DNA of 64,000 nucleotides, from the NCBI GenBank assembly GCA_014872875.1, contig WKFI01000003.1:41597-105596 (forward strand), in the 5' to 3' direction. The translations under genes were made by a program, and so were the position numbers. The notes under the pieces are model-generated. The model did no database searches and was not told where the DNA came from. It was given only the letters and a program-made list of their open reading frames with translations. Positions 26,053-34,537 of this stretch are shown piece by piece; positions within the stretch are counted from its first letter, which is position 1; every line of letters starts with the position of its first letter. This DNA is from Paracoccaceae bacterium. Its GTDB lineage: Bacteria; Pseudomonadota; Alphaproteobacteria; Rhodobacterales; Rhodobacteraceae.

Positions 26053-27393
26053 TCAGTTGCTTTGCAGCGTGTTTGGGTCAAAGACGTTGCCAAAACCACT
26101 ATTGTTCGACGGCGCCGGAGCGGTGTTCGACGACTCGTCGCCGCCGCTCAACGCGTTCGGGTCAAAGACGTTGCCAAAACCACTGTTGTTCGACGGTGCA
26201 GGCGTGGTGTTCGACGACTCGTCGCCGCCACTCAACGCGTTCGGATCGAACACGCCACCAAAGCCGCTGTTATTCGACGGTTTCGGTTCCGACTGCGAGG
26301 CACCTTCCTGCTCGGCCTGTTCGGCTTCGCGTTTCTGACGTTCCTCTTCCCGCTTGCGACGCAGTTCCTGGATCCGCATTTCGGTTTCCAGACGCTTCTG
26401 CTCTTTCACGTTAGCGATGCATTGGTCCGGGCTATAGACTGTTGCAGTGCCGACCACGGTGATCCCCGCGATCACGAACAGCACCAACGCCACCGCTGCC
26501 ATGTTGCCGGTAAAGAACCCGGGCAGTTTGATCTTGCCGGTCACATCGCCCACCGTCGCTTTCCGACGAGCGTCGGCCACAACTTCTTTACGGCGCAAAT
26601 TGGCTTCATTCAGCAGCGCAAAGAACACCGTCAGCACCACGATGATAAAGGCCAGGGCCGAGATCGCCGGCGTGATGCCGTACCGCACTTTCTGTGCCAG
26701 TTCGATCGTCAGTGTCGGGTATTCCCCAAATGTGAAGGTTGTCGTGTTGTAGTTCTCAAACGACGCCAGAAACGCCAGCACCGCGGCACTGGCAATCGCC
26801 GGGCGCATGAACGGCAACAGGATCTTGCGGAACGCTTGCGCATGGCTTGCACCAAGATCCAGCGCCGCTTCGGTCAACGCCAGATCATAGCGCTGCAGCC
26901 GTGCGACCAGCACCAGCATGCAATAGCTGGCGATAAAGGTGGACTGACCGATGATGGTCAGGAACAGCCCATTCGACAGAAAACTGTCTGCCCCAAGCCC
27001 CAGCATCCGATTGATCCGGTCCCAGAACACCAGGGTCGAGATCCCCAGCACAACGCCCGGGATCAGGATTGGCGCAATGATGATGGTGTAATAGGTCGCG
27101 CGCAGCTTCGGCCAGATCTGGGTCAGCATAAGCGCCCCCGCCAGACCCATGGCCACCGACAGGATCACCGTCCCAATACCGACAATGACCGAGTTCTTGA
27201 TGCCGTTCAGGATACGCTCATCCTGCATCAGCTCTCCGAACCAGACAAAGGTCAGGCATTCCCAGGGAGTCATCCGGGGGAAGCCGGGCGAGTTGAAGGC
27301 GGTGATCGACATGATCACCAGCGGTCCCAGCAGGTAGGCGAAGAAAATCGCCAGATAGACCCAGATGCTCAGGCGGATGATCGAGTTGTTCAT
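26053..27393 (-). CDS. ABC transporter permease (PotC-like) with a repeat-bearing C-terminal extension
   Basis: A 446-residue inner-membrane permease. Residues 1-265 are a normal PotC-type permease with the EAA loop EAALDLGASHAQAFRKILLP (175-194). The rest is unusual: an extra hydrophobic segment (299-318), a highly charged coiled coil (328-362) and three 28-residue repeats starting at 373, 401 and 429 (unit SNNSGFGNVFDPNALSGGDE plus SSNTAPAP; the last is truncated). The DNA unit is 84 bp and nearly identical between copies. The start is fixed by an ATGA overlap with the upstream permease gene (27390-27393). Confidence 0.88.
   Translation of the reverse strand: MNNSIIRLSIWVYLAIFFAYLLGPLVIMSITAFNSPGFPRMTPWECLTFVWFGELMQDERILNGIKNSVIVGIGTVILSVAMGLAGALMLTQIWPKLRATYYTIIIAPILIPGVVLGISTLVFWDRINRMLGLGADSFLSNGLFLTIIGQSTFIASYCMLVLVARLQRYDLALTEAALDLGASHAQAFRKILLPFMRPAIASAAVLAFLASFENYNTTTFTFGEYPTLTIELAQKVRYGITPAISALAFIIVVLTVFFALLNEANLRRKEVVADARRKATVGDVTGKIKLPGFFTGNMAAVALVLFVIAGITVVGTATVYSPDQCIANVKEQKRLETEMRIQELRRKREEERQKREAEQAEQEGASQSEPKPSNNSGFGGVFDPNALSGGDESSNTTPAPSNNSGFGNVFDPNALSGGDESSNTAPAPSNNSGFGNVFDPNTLQSN
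26074..26266. repeat. 84-bp tandem coding repeat in the permease tail
   Basis: The segment starting TCAAAGACGTTGCC at 26078 recurs at 26162, exactly 84 bases later, and a diverged third unit follows. Each unit encodes 28 residues in frame with the permease. Near identity at the DNA level points to recent duplication or ongoing homogenisation. Confidence 0.85.
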
Positions 27394-28310
27394 TTCCCGA
27401 TATCCCCCATATTGACCTTGAACAGGCGCATGATCGCAAGCACCAGCAGGATACAGGTCACCAGCAGCACCACCGCATAGGCCGCGCCTTGTGGCCAATC
27501 ACTGTTGTCGTTGAACTGTTGATAGATCAGCTGCGTGAACCACAGGCTGGACGGTCCCCCCAGGATCTGTGGCGCCGCCAAAGCACCGGCCGACAGCATG
27601 AACACCATCGTGCAGCCCGAACTGATCCCCGGCTTGGCATAAGGGATGACCACGCGCCAATGAATACGCCACCACGGTGCACCAAGGTCGCGCGCCGCCT
27701 CGATCTGGTTGTGATCCAGACTTTCGATCACATTGTAGATCGGGAAAATCATCAACAGGATATAGGCGTATCCAAGACCGGCATAGAGCGCGATGTCATT
27801 GCGGATAAAGTCGAACGGCGTATCGAATACTCCGATACCAACAAGCACCGTGTTCAGAACACCGGTTTCACCAAAGATGATGCGCAGCGCAAAGGCCCGC
27901 AGGATTTCGTTGATCCAGTAGGGAATGATCAGCATCAGCGCGAAGATGCGGATGTGGTTGCCCTTGGTCTGCCCCAGGTAATAGGCAATCGGATAACACA
28001 GGATCAGGTTGAAGATCGTGACAAAGATCGCTGCGATCAAGGTTCGGTAGAATACCCTCAGATCCACCGAGTTGTAGGCCTGGCTTCCGCCTTCAGGCCC
28101 GAAGACCAGGTATTTGTAGTTCTCCAGGGTGTAGACATCCTTGGGTCCACCGATCTCGGGCGGCGGCAGGTTCGGACGGAATGAAAAGTCCAGCATCGAC
28201 AACTGAGGCAGGATGATCAGGCCGATGGTCCAGAAAAGGACCAGACCCAGGATCGCCAACCCCATGCCGGTGCCGTTGCGATTGAAGAATTCCTTCAGGA
28301 AGCCGGGCAT
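27390..28310 (-). CDS. ABC transporter permease (PotB-like)
   Basis: A 306-residue inner-membrane protein with six or more hydrophobic segments and the EAA loop EAARDLGAPWWRIHWRVVIP. The family imports spermidine/putrescine and related amines. It ends in an ATGA overlap with the second permease gene and begins 13 bases after the ATPase stop, so the four transporter genes form one operon. It lacks the tail found in its partner. Confidence 0.9.
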   Translation of the reverse strand: MPGFLKEFFNRNGTGMGLAILGLVLFWTIGLIILPQLSMLDFSFRPNLPPPEIGGPKDVYTLENYKYLVFGPEGGSQAYNSVDLRVFYRTLIAAIFVTIFNLILCYPIAYYLGQTKGNHIRIFALMLIIPYWINEILRAFALRIIFGETGVLNTVLVGIGVFDTPFDFIRNDIALYAGLGYAYILLMIFPIYNVIESLDHNQIEAARDLGAPWWRIHWRVVIPYAKPGISSGCTMVFMLSAGALAAPQILGGPSSLWFTQLIYQQFNDNSDWPQGAAYAVVLLVTCILLVLAIMRLFKVNMGDIGK

Positions 28311-28323
28311 GTCTGGGGCCTCC

Positions 28324-29436
28324 TTATTCTGCGGCCAGTTCGCCCGCGGGTACGATCACCGCATTGCGAGTCTCGTATTCCAGCGTGATATTCTTACCGG
28401 TGTGATCTTCAAACGATTGGCCCAGATTGGGGATCGACACTTTGATTTCCTTGCCGCCTTCACCTTCGGTGAAGATGTTGAAGACATTGCCTTCGAACTC
28501 TTCGTGGGTGACCTTCGCGGTGACAAAGTGATCGCCGGCTGCGCCGTCGGAGGCGATGGCAAAGGCTTCTGGACGGATGAACATCATCGCCTCGTCGCCT
28601 TCTTTCATCTTGCCCTGGTTCGCGGTGGAAACCCGCGCTACCAAATCACCGGATCGGTTTGTGGAAATCAAAGCCTCTCCCCCCATGATCCGTTTGATCT
28701 TGCCCCGGAACACGTTGTTTTCGCCCACGAACGAAGCCGCAAAGGCGGTGTTGGGATCGTTGTAGATGGTTTTGCCATCGGCAATCTGGTCGATCACCCC
28801 AGCGCGCATCACGGCGATATTGTCCGACATTGTCAGCGCCTCGCCCTGGTCATGGGTGATGTAGATGAAAGTGATGCCGACGCGCTGCTGAATCTCGCGC
28901 AGCTCGGTCCGCATGTGCTGGCGCAGCTTCAGGTCCAGCGCCGACAATGGTTCGTCCAACAACAGCACATCCGGCTCGGCACACAAAGCACGCGCAATCG
29001 CCACACGCTGACGCTGACCGCCCGACAGTTCACTAGGCAACTTGTCGCCTTGCCCAGGCAACGCGATCATATCCAGAAGCTCGTCGGCGCGTTTCCGGCG
29101 CTCTGCAGCACTGGCACCCTTGATTTCCATCGAGAAGGTAATGTTTTCCCAGACCTTCATAAGCGGGAACAAGGCCAGGTTCTGAAAAATCAGTGCCGTT
29201 GGGCGCTTGTTGGGGCCGATGCCCTGCATGTTGCGGCCACCGATCAACACATTGCCTTCGCTGGGTTCAAGAAAACCCGAAACGGCGCGCAGGATCGTGG
29301 TCTTGCCGCAGCCCGACGGGCCCAGGAACGAAAAGAAGTCGCCCCCGTTGATGTTCACATTCGCGTCGCGCACCGCGACAAAATCCCCGAAACGGATCCA
29401 GAGATTTTCGAGATCGACGCCAACCCCTGCACTCAT
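28324..29436 (-). CDS. ABC transporter ATP-binding protein (PotA-like)
   Basis: A 370-residue nucleotide-binding subunit: Walker A GPSGCGKTT (39-47), signature LSGGQRQRVAIARAL, Walker B DVLLLDEP and switch His in ITHDQGEALTMSD. The C-terminal TOBE-type regulatory region is present. The start at 29436 is set by GGGAG seven bases upstream. It energises the two permeases encoded downstream. Confidence 0.92.
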   Translation of the reverse strand: MSAGVGVDLENLWIRFGDFVAVRDANVNINGGDFFSFLGPSGCGKTTILRAVSGFLEPSEGNVLIGGRNMQGIGPNKRPTALIFQNLALFPLMKVWENITFSMEIKGASAAERRKRADELLDMIALPGQGDKLPSELSGGQRQRVAIARALCAEPDVLLLDEPLSALDLKLRQHMRTELREIQQRVGITFIYITHDQGEALTMSDNIAVMRAGVIDQIADGKTIYNDPNTAFAASFVGENNVFRGKIKRIMGGEALISTNRSGDLVARVSTANQGKMKEGDEAMMFIRPEAFAIASDGAAGDHFVTAKVTHEEFEGNVFNIFTEGEGGKEIKVSIPNLGQSFEDHTGKNITLEYETRNAVIVPAGELAAE

Positions 29437-29530
29437 TTGTGTCTCCCATGATGCGGACCATCGTTCCAGTGCCTGACCCGGCACCGGTTCCCGCATTTTT
29501 CTGTCTGGTTTTGCTGTCGCAAAAGATCGA

Positions 29531-29554
29531 TCCTGTCCCAATCAAGGGACAGGA
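29531..29554 (-). promoter_or_regulatory. Intercistronic hairpin between binding-protein and ATPase genes
   Basis: A perfect 9-bp stem TCCTGTCCC/GGGACAGGA with loop AATCAA lies 17 bases after the binding-protein stop and about 95 bases before the ATPase start. In ABC operons such stems usually protect the binding-protein mRNA or partly terminate, so that binding protein exceeds membrane components. Confidence 0.65.
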
Positions 29555-29571
29555 CCACAAGAGTGCCCCGA

Positions 29572-30696
29572 TCAGGCGCTCTTGAACTTGTTAACGAACT
29601 CAGTCCGCACTTCGGCGTACCAGGGCGCTTCCGCAGGCCATGGGTTCAGATTTGCCAGGCTGTCGCCAGGATAAGCTTCCGCGAAGTTCTTCTTGTAAGT
29701 ATCGCCCGAGAACGAATCCGCGCCCAATACAGGCGAGTTGTAGCCATGGCTGTCGATCGCGACGCCTGCAGGCTCCTGGCGATAGGCGAACTCGATGAAC
29801 GCATAGATCTGGTCCATGTTGGTCGCACCAACCGGCATCGACATACCGTCAACCCAAGCCATCGCGCCTTCGACCGGCGCCTGGTAATGCACCGGCTCCC
29901 CGGCCGATTTCAGCGCCAGCGGCGGTCCGTCCCAAGTCTGGCCGACAACAACACCTTCGTTCAGAAGACCGTTTTTCTGGGTATCGGCGTCGTTCCAGAT
30001 CAGTTTGATGCGCGACTTGCGGGCGATACACCAATCGGCGATCTGTCCCCAAACCTTGCGCATGGTGTCTTCGTCACCATAGGCCGCCCAAACGGAGCCC
30101 GGCTCCATTTCACCGGACCGCTCCATATACAGGCCCGCGCCCAGCATCATCGAATGGGCGCGCCCCATGGTCTTGCCCGCGTTTTCCTCGGACCAGACAT
30201 CGCCATAGGACGGCGCATCGCCAGCCGGCAACCACTTGTCCGTACGATAGGCAATCCCTTCGGTACCCCAGATATGCGGCAGCCAATGCACACCACCCCC
30301 GCCAAAGTTCCAGGCGTCCGTACCGATCTTGGCCATCGCCGGGTTCACAGCGTCGATGTTGACCTTGCCCATGTCAAAAGCCTGCAACAGCTCCAGCGGC
30401 TCCCATTGCAGCGACCGGTTGTTGGTCGGGCTGACAATGTCGAAACCCTGGCCCTTGGTGGCTTTCATCTTGTTGATGATTTCTTCGTTCGACCCGATTC
30501 CGGTATAGTTCACCTTGATCCCGGTCTCCGCCTCGAAATCAGCCAGGAATTTCGGTGGCAGATAATCCGACCACATCAGAATGTTGATCTCACCGGACGA
30601 GGCAAGCGCGCTTTTCGAATAAAGTGGGGCAGCCAGCGCCGCAGCACCTGCAGATTTCAGCACCGATCGGCGCGTGATGTTCAGTTTATTGGCCAT
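29572..30696 (-). CDS. Extracellular solute-binding protein, polyamine (PotD/PotF) type, Tat signal
   Basis: A 374-residue periplasmic binding protein. The N-terminus has a twin-arginine signal (TRRSVLKSAG, 8-17). The mature protein begins near SSGEINILMWSDYLPP, and WSDYLPPKFLADFEAETGIKV is characteristic of the PotD/PotF cluster. It is the first and probably most highly expressed gene of the transporter operon. The ligand may be a polyamine or another cationic amine; binding residues cannot be assigned by eye. Confidence 0.9.
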   Translation of the reverse strand: MANKLNITRRSVLKSAGAAALAAPLYSKSALASSGEINILMWSDYLPPKFLADFEAETGIKVNYTGIGSNEEIINKMKATKGQGFDIVSPTNNRSLQWEPLELLQAFDMGKVNIDAVNPAMAKIGTDAWNFGGGGVHWLPHIWGTEGIAYRTDKWLPAGDAPSYGDVWSEENAGKTMGRAHSMMLGAGLYMERSGEMEPGSVWAAYGDEDTMRKVWGQIADWCIARKSRIKLIWNDADTQKNGLLNEGVVVGQTWDGPPLALKSAGEPVHYQAPVEGAMAWVDGMSMPVGATNMDQIYAFIEFAYRQEPAGVAIDSHGYNSPVLGADSFSGDTYKKNFAEAYPGDSLANLNPWPAEAPWYAEVRTEFVNKFKSA

Positions 30697-30997
30697 GGTT
30701 ATACACTCCCATTATTGGATTGGTTCTTGTTTTTTTGGTTGGTTTTATTGCGATGTTCTTCGGACTCCTGACAGTGACAGTTACGGGAAACGTTCGATCC
30801 AGATGCACACACGATATCGCCAGTTGAAATTGGCGGGCTTGCAAAGCTGCAAGTGTCGAAAACCAAGGTTCAGTGGCCATCTTAGGCCAAATTTCAACGG
30901 GCAATTCTTCTTACAACTTGACAGCGAAATCGGTCAGAAATCAAAAGAAATTTCCTATATTCCGGATCCTGAATTCCACACCTGAATTCTACAGTGG
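30697..30997. other. Promoter-bearing interval upstream of the ABC operon
   Basis: About 300 bases without a gene, noticeably AT-rich near 30700-30760 and 30930-30985. It separates the EamA gene from the transporter operon, both on the minus strand. GGGAG nine bases before 30696 is the binding-protein ribosome site. No operator palindrome stands out. Confidence 0.5.
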
Positions 30998-31837
30998 CTA
31001 GACTGCCAAACCGATCAGCGCGACGCCGCCCGCCATCAAGACGGCTGCCCCCAGCCGCCGCATCCAATATCCTTCTTTCAGGAACACGAAACCGATCAGC
31101 GCCGCGAAAACGACCGAGGTTTCGCGCAATGCGGAAACCGCGCCCAGCGGAGCAAAGTTCTTGGCATAAAGCACCAAACCGTAAGCGGCCATCGACACCA
31201 GCCCCCCGGCCAGCCCCAATGCCCAGACCCGCAGCGGCAGCGAAGACAGTGTCTTGCGCCGCCGCATCCCGATGAATCCGGCGATGAACAGATGCAGGAA
31301 TGCGCCCCAGGCCCAATAACTCAGCGTGTTTCCCGACAAACGCACGCCGATCCCGTCCACGACGGAATAGATCGAGATGCACACCCCGGTTCCACCGGCA
31401 AAAAACAACGCTGCGCGCCCGACCCCGGATCGCAAAGCCTTCCAGCTGGACAGCTGGATGCCCAGCGCGATCAACGCGATTCCTCCCCATGCCTGCAAAG
31501 GAAGAACTTCGCCGATCAGGATCATCGCCCACAACGACACCAGCGCCGGAACGATGCCCCGTGCAATCGGATACACGACGCTCAGGTCCCCATGCTGATA
31601 AGCCCGGTTGAGCATGTAGTAATACCCAAAATGCACCACGGTCGAGCCGACGATGTAGGGAAAACTCTCGGCGTTCGGCAACGGCAGCAGCATCACCATG
31701 ACCCCCGCCGGGATCACATGACCCAGTGCCACCAGACCCAAGGTCGTCGTCCGATCGGTCGCGGTCTTGACGATGGCATTCCAGATCGCATGCAACAGCG
31801 CGGCCGACAGGATGACGAGGATGACAAAGATGCTCAT
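30998..31837 (-). CDS. EamA-family (DMT superfamily) transporter
   Basis: A 279-residue membrane protein with about ten hydrophobic segments and two EamA-type halves; YPIARGIVPALVSLWAMILIGE and LRETSVVFAALIGFVFLKE are characteristic. Its place between amine-catabolic enzymes and the ABC importer suggests export or uptake of an amine-pathway intermediate, which is inference. The gene follows the alcohol dehydrogenase with 72 bases between. Confidence 0.83.
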   Translation of the reverse strand: MSIFVILVILSAALLHAIWNAIVKTATDRTTTLGLVALGHVIPAGVMVMLLPLPNAESFPYIVGSTVVHFGYYYMLNRAYQHGDLSVVYPIARGIVPALVSLWAMILIGEVLPLQAWGGIALIALGIQLSSWKALRSGVGRAALFFAGGTGVCISIYSVVDGIGVRLSGNTLSYWAWGAFLHLFIAGFIGMRRRKTLSSLPLRVWALGLAGGLVSMAAYGLVLYAKNFAPLGAVSALRETSVVFAALIGFVFLKEGYWMRRLGAAVLMAGGVALIGLAV

Positions 31838-31909
31838 GGCAGGTCGTCTTCATGCTTGATCGGCCCCGCGGCTGCAGGACCGAACCATAGTTTTCGTTTT
31901 CGGTTCCCG

Positions 31910-33055
31910 TCACAGAGCCGAACGGAACAGACCCGTCAAGTTCTCTTCCGTCAGTTCGATGGGATTGCCACCACAGGACGGATCGATGATCGCCCCCTTG
32001 ACCAACTCAGGGATCGCCGCCTCGGTAACACCCAGCTCAGCCAGCTTGCGCGGAATACCCAGGCTGTCGTTGAACTCCTGCACAAAGGCCCGGAAACCGT
32101 CGAAACCGCCCTCGATCCCCAAATAGGCCGCCGCCATGTCGAACCGGTCGGAAATTGCAGGTGCGTTGAACTCCAGAACACTCGGCATGCATACCGCATT
32201 GGTGGTGCCGTGATGCGTGTTGAAATGCGCCCCGATGGGGTGGCTCATCGCGTGGATTGCGCCCAGGCCCTTCATGAACGCAGTGGCGCCCATGGCGGCG
32301 GCAGACATCATCTGCGCCCGCGCCTCGATATCGGTCCCATCCGCATAGGCCCGCGGCAGGTAATCCTTGACCAGACGCATCCCTTCCAGGGCAATACCTT
32401 GGGACATCGGGTGATAATGCGGGCTGGAGAACGCCTCCACACAATGCGCAAACGCATCCAGCCCGGTGCCTGCGGTGATGAACTTGGGCATCCCCACGGT
32501 CAGCTCAGGGTCGCAGATCACGACCGAAGGCAGCACCTTGGGGTGGAAGATGATCTTCTTCGCGTGGGTTTCCGAGTTGGTGATGACCGACGCGCGGCCT
32601 ACCTCGGATCCGGTCCCGGCGGTGGTGGGCACCGCAACGATGGGCGCGATGACGTCGCTGTCGGCGCGGGTCCACCAGTCACCGATGTCCTCAAATTCCC
32701 AGACAGGGCGGGTCTGACCGGCCATGAAGGCGACCATCTTGCCCAGGTCGAGGCCCGAGCCGCCACCAAATGCGATCACCCCGTCGTGGCTGCCAGCCTT
32801 GTAGGCGGCGACCCCGGCGTCGAGATTCTTTTCATTCGGGTTCGGGTCCACATCCGCGAACAGGCCCCGGCCCAGACCGGCCGCTTCCATGATGTCCAGC
32901 GTCGCCGTGGTGATCGGCAGATCTGCCAGCCCCTTGTCGGTGACCAGCAGGGGATTCTTCATGCCAGCCGCCGCACAGGCTTCGGGCAGTTCCTTGATCC
33001 GGCCAGCGCCGAACTTGATGTTGGTCGGGTAGGACCAGTTTCCAGTGAGGCTCAT
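31910..33055 (-). CDS. Iron-containing alcohol dehydrogenase
   Basis: A 381-residue group III (iron-dependent) NAD(P) alcohol dehydrogenase. GGGSGLDLGK is the nucleotide-binding loop. The metal ligands lie in AGTGLDAFAHCVEAF and HAMSHPIGAHFNTHHG. The true start at 33055 (MSLTGNWSYP) overlaps the aldehyde dehydrogenase stop (ATGA), showing tight coupling. With that enzyme it probably interconverts an alcohol, aldehyde and acid from amine breakdown. Confidence 0.9.
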   Translation of the reverse strand: MSLTGNWSYPTNIKFGAGRIKELPEACAAAGMKNPLLVTDKGLADLPITTATLDIMEAAGLGRGLFADVDPNPNEKNLDAGVAAYKAGSHDGVIAFGGGSGLDLGKMVAFMAGQTRPVWEFEDIGDWWTRADSDVIAPIVAVPTTAGTGSEVGRASVITNSETHAKKIIFHPKVLPSVVICDPELTVGMPKFITAGTGLDAFAHCVEAFSSPHYHPMSQGIALEGMRLVKDYLPRAYADGTDIEARAQMMSAAAMGATAFMKGLGAIHAMSHPIGAHFNTHHGTTNAVCMPSVLEFNAPAISDRFDMAAAYLGIEGGFDGFRAFVQEFNDSLGIPRKLAELGVTEAAIPELVKGAIIDPSCGGNPIELTEENLTGLFRSAL

Positions 33056-34434
33056 GATGTCACCTTCTTCAAATGGTAGGATTTGGGACGTGTCAGATTG
33101 TGATAGCCGATGACCGACAAGCCACCGCCGCGCCCCGTATTCTTGCAGCCGGTCCAGCACAGGCCCGGGTCCAGGTAATCGGCACGGTTCAGGAACACGG
33201 TGCCGGTTTCGACCTGGTCGCCCACAGCCGCCGCGCGGTCCACGTCCTGCGTCCACAGGCTCGCGGTCAGGCCAAATTCGCTGTCGTTCATCAGGGCGAT
33301 GGCTTCGGCGTCTGACGAGACTTTCATGATGCCCACGACGGGGCCAAAGCTCTCATCCCGCATCACCCGCATGTCATGGGTGACGTTGGTCAGGATCTGC
33401 GGGGTCAGATAGGCACCGCCATCATCCTCGGCCATGGTCTCGATATGGGCCACAGCACCCGCGTCCACAGCCGCGGCAATCTGGGCGCGCACCTCATCGG
33501 CAAAGCGCACATTGGCCATCGGACCGATGGTGGTGTCGGCCTCCAGCGGGTTGCCGAGCCTGTAGCCGTTCACGATGGCCACCGCCTTTTCGACAAAGGC
33601 GTCATACAGGCTTTCGTGCACATAAATTCGCTCGATCCCGCAGCAGCACTGGCCCGAGTTGAACATGGCCCCGTCGATCAGCGTATCAACGGCAGCGTCC
33701 AGATCGGCGTCCTCCATCACATAGCCCGGATCCTTGCCGCCAAGCTCGGTGCCAACGCCGGTGAAGGTGCCGGCTGCCGCGCGTTCCATCGCCTGTCCCC
33801 CGCCCACGGATCCGGTGAAGTTCACAAAATCAAACGCATTGCCCGCGATCAGGTCGTTGGTTACCTCATGCGACAGGAAAACGTTTTTGAACACATCCTC
33901 GGGCACGCCCGCAGCATGAAAAGCTGCGGCCATCCGTTCGCCCACCAGCAAGGTCTGGGTGGCGTGCTTCAGCACCACGGTGTTGCCAGCGATCAGCGCA
34001 GGGGCCACGGTGTTGATCGCGGTCATGTAGGGGTAGTTCCAGGGCGCGACCACAAAGACCACCCCATGAGGGATCCGCTTGATATAGCGTTTGAAGGTCT
34101 CATCCTCGCCCACGGCGATATCGGCCAGAGAGTCCGCAGCAATCGCCGCCATATGGCTGGCGCGCTCGTTGAACCCACCAAACTCACCGCCATAGCGCAC
34201 CGGGCGGCCCATCATATGGGCCAGTTCCGGCACGATCTCGTCATTCATCGCACCCACGGCGGCCACACCCGCCATCACCAGCTCCACCCGCTCGGCCAGA
34301 GGCCGCGCCGCCCATGCGCCCTGCGCCGCGCGCGCCCTGGCTGCGACGTCAAATGCGGCCTCGCGCGACAGAACCTCGCGCTCGGCAAAAACCGATCCGT
34401 CGATCGGTGAGATACACTTCAGTGTCTGGCCCAT
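33052..34434 (-). CDS. Aldehyde dehydrogenase family protein
   Basis: A 460-residue NAD(P)-dependent aldehyde dehydrogenase. PWNYP (about 127-131) lies in the coenzyme region, the catalytic Glu is in TELGGKDPGYV and the catalytic Cys in FNSGQCCCG. Length is that of compact family members. It oxidises an aldehyde that is probably an aminoaldehyde or a gamma-glutamyl aldehyde, given the PuuA-like gene immediately upstream. It is coupled to the downstream alcohol dehydrogenase. Confidence 0.92.
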   Translation of the reverse strand: MGQTLKCISPIDGSVFAEREVLSREAAFDVAARARAAQGAWAARPLAERVELVMAGVAAVGAMNDEIVPELAHMMGRPVRYGGEFGGFNERASHMAAIAADSLADIAVGEDETFKRYIKRIPHGVVFVVAPWNYPYMTAINTVAPALIAGNTVVLKHATQTLLVGERMAAAFHAAGVPEDVFKNVFLSHEVTNDLIAGNAFDFVNFTGSVGGGQAMERAAAGTFTGVGTELGGKDPGYVMEDADLDAAVDTLIDGAMFNSGQCCCGIERIYVHESLYDAFVEKAVAIVNGYRLGNPLEADTTIGPMANVRFADEVRAQIAAAVDAGAVAHIETMAEDDGGAYLTPQILTNVTHDMRVMRDESFGPVVGIMKVSSDAEAIALMNDSEFGLTASLWTQDVDRAAAVGDQVETGTVFLNRADYLDPGLCWTGCKNTGRGGGLSVIGYHNLTRPKSYHLKKVTS

Positions 34435-34479
34435 GCCATCAACTCCACAACTCCAGGCAAGAGCGGCCCGCTCCTGCTT

Positions 34480-34525
34480 TCATCTCGCCTAAAAAACTCC
34501 GGGGGTCTGGGGGCAGCGCCCCCAG
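34480..34525 (-). repeat. Dispersed structured repeat, family B, copy 1
   Basis: On the minus strand a stem CTGGGGGC/GCCCCCAG (34507-34525) is followed by CCCCCGGAG, a T-run and AGGCGAGATGAAAG. The same layout recurs at 41771, 51181 and 62505. Here it follows the glutamine synthetase homologue and could terminate or attenuate transcription before the aldehyde dehydrogenase gene. Confidence 0.65.
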
Positions 34526-34537
34526 CCTGACCGGATC

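Noticed and set aside
26074..26266. Regular 84-bp repeats considered as a CRISPR array
   Set aside because: There are no distinct repeat and spacer parts, the whole unit repeats and it is in frame with the permease.
26062..27480. Plus-strand frame of 472 codons antisense to the permease
   Set aside because: Its sequence mirrors the permease and its repeats; no start signal or domain is seen.
31292..33079. Long plus-strand frame antisense to the EamA and alcohol dehydrogenase genes
   Set aside because: It spans two well-supported minus-strand genes and lacks any family signature.
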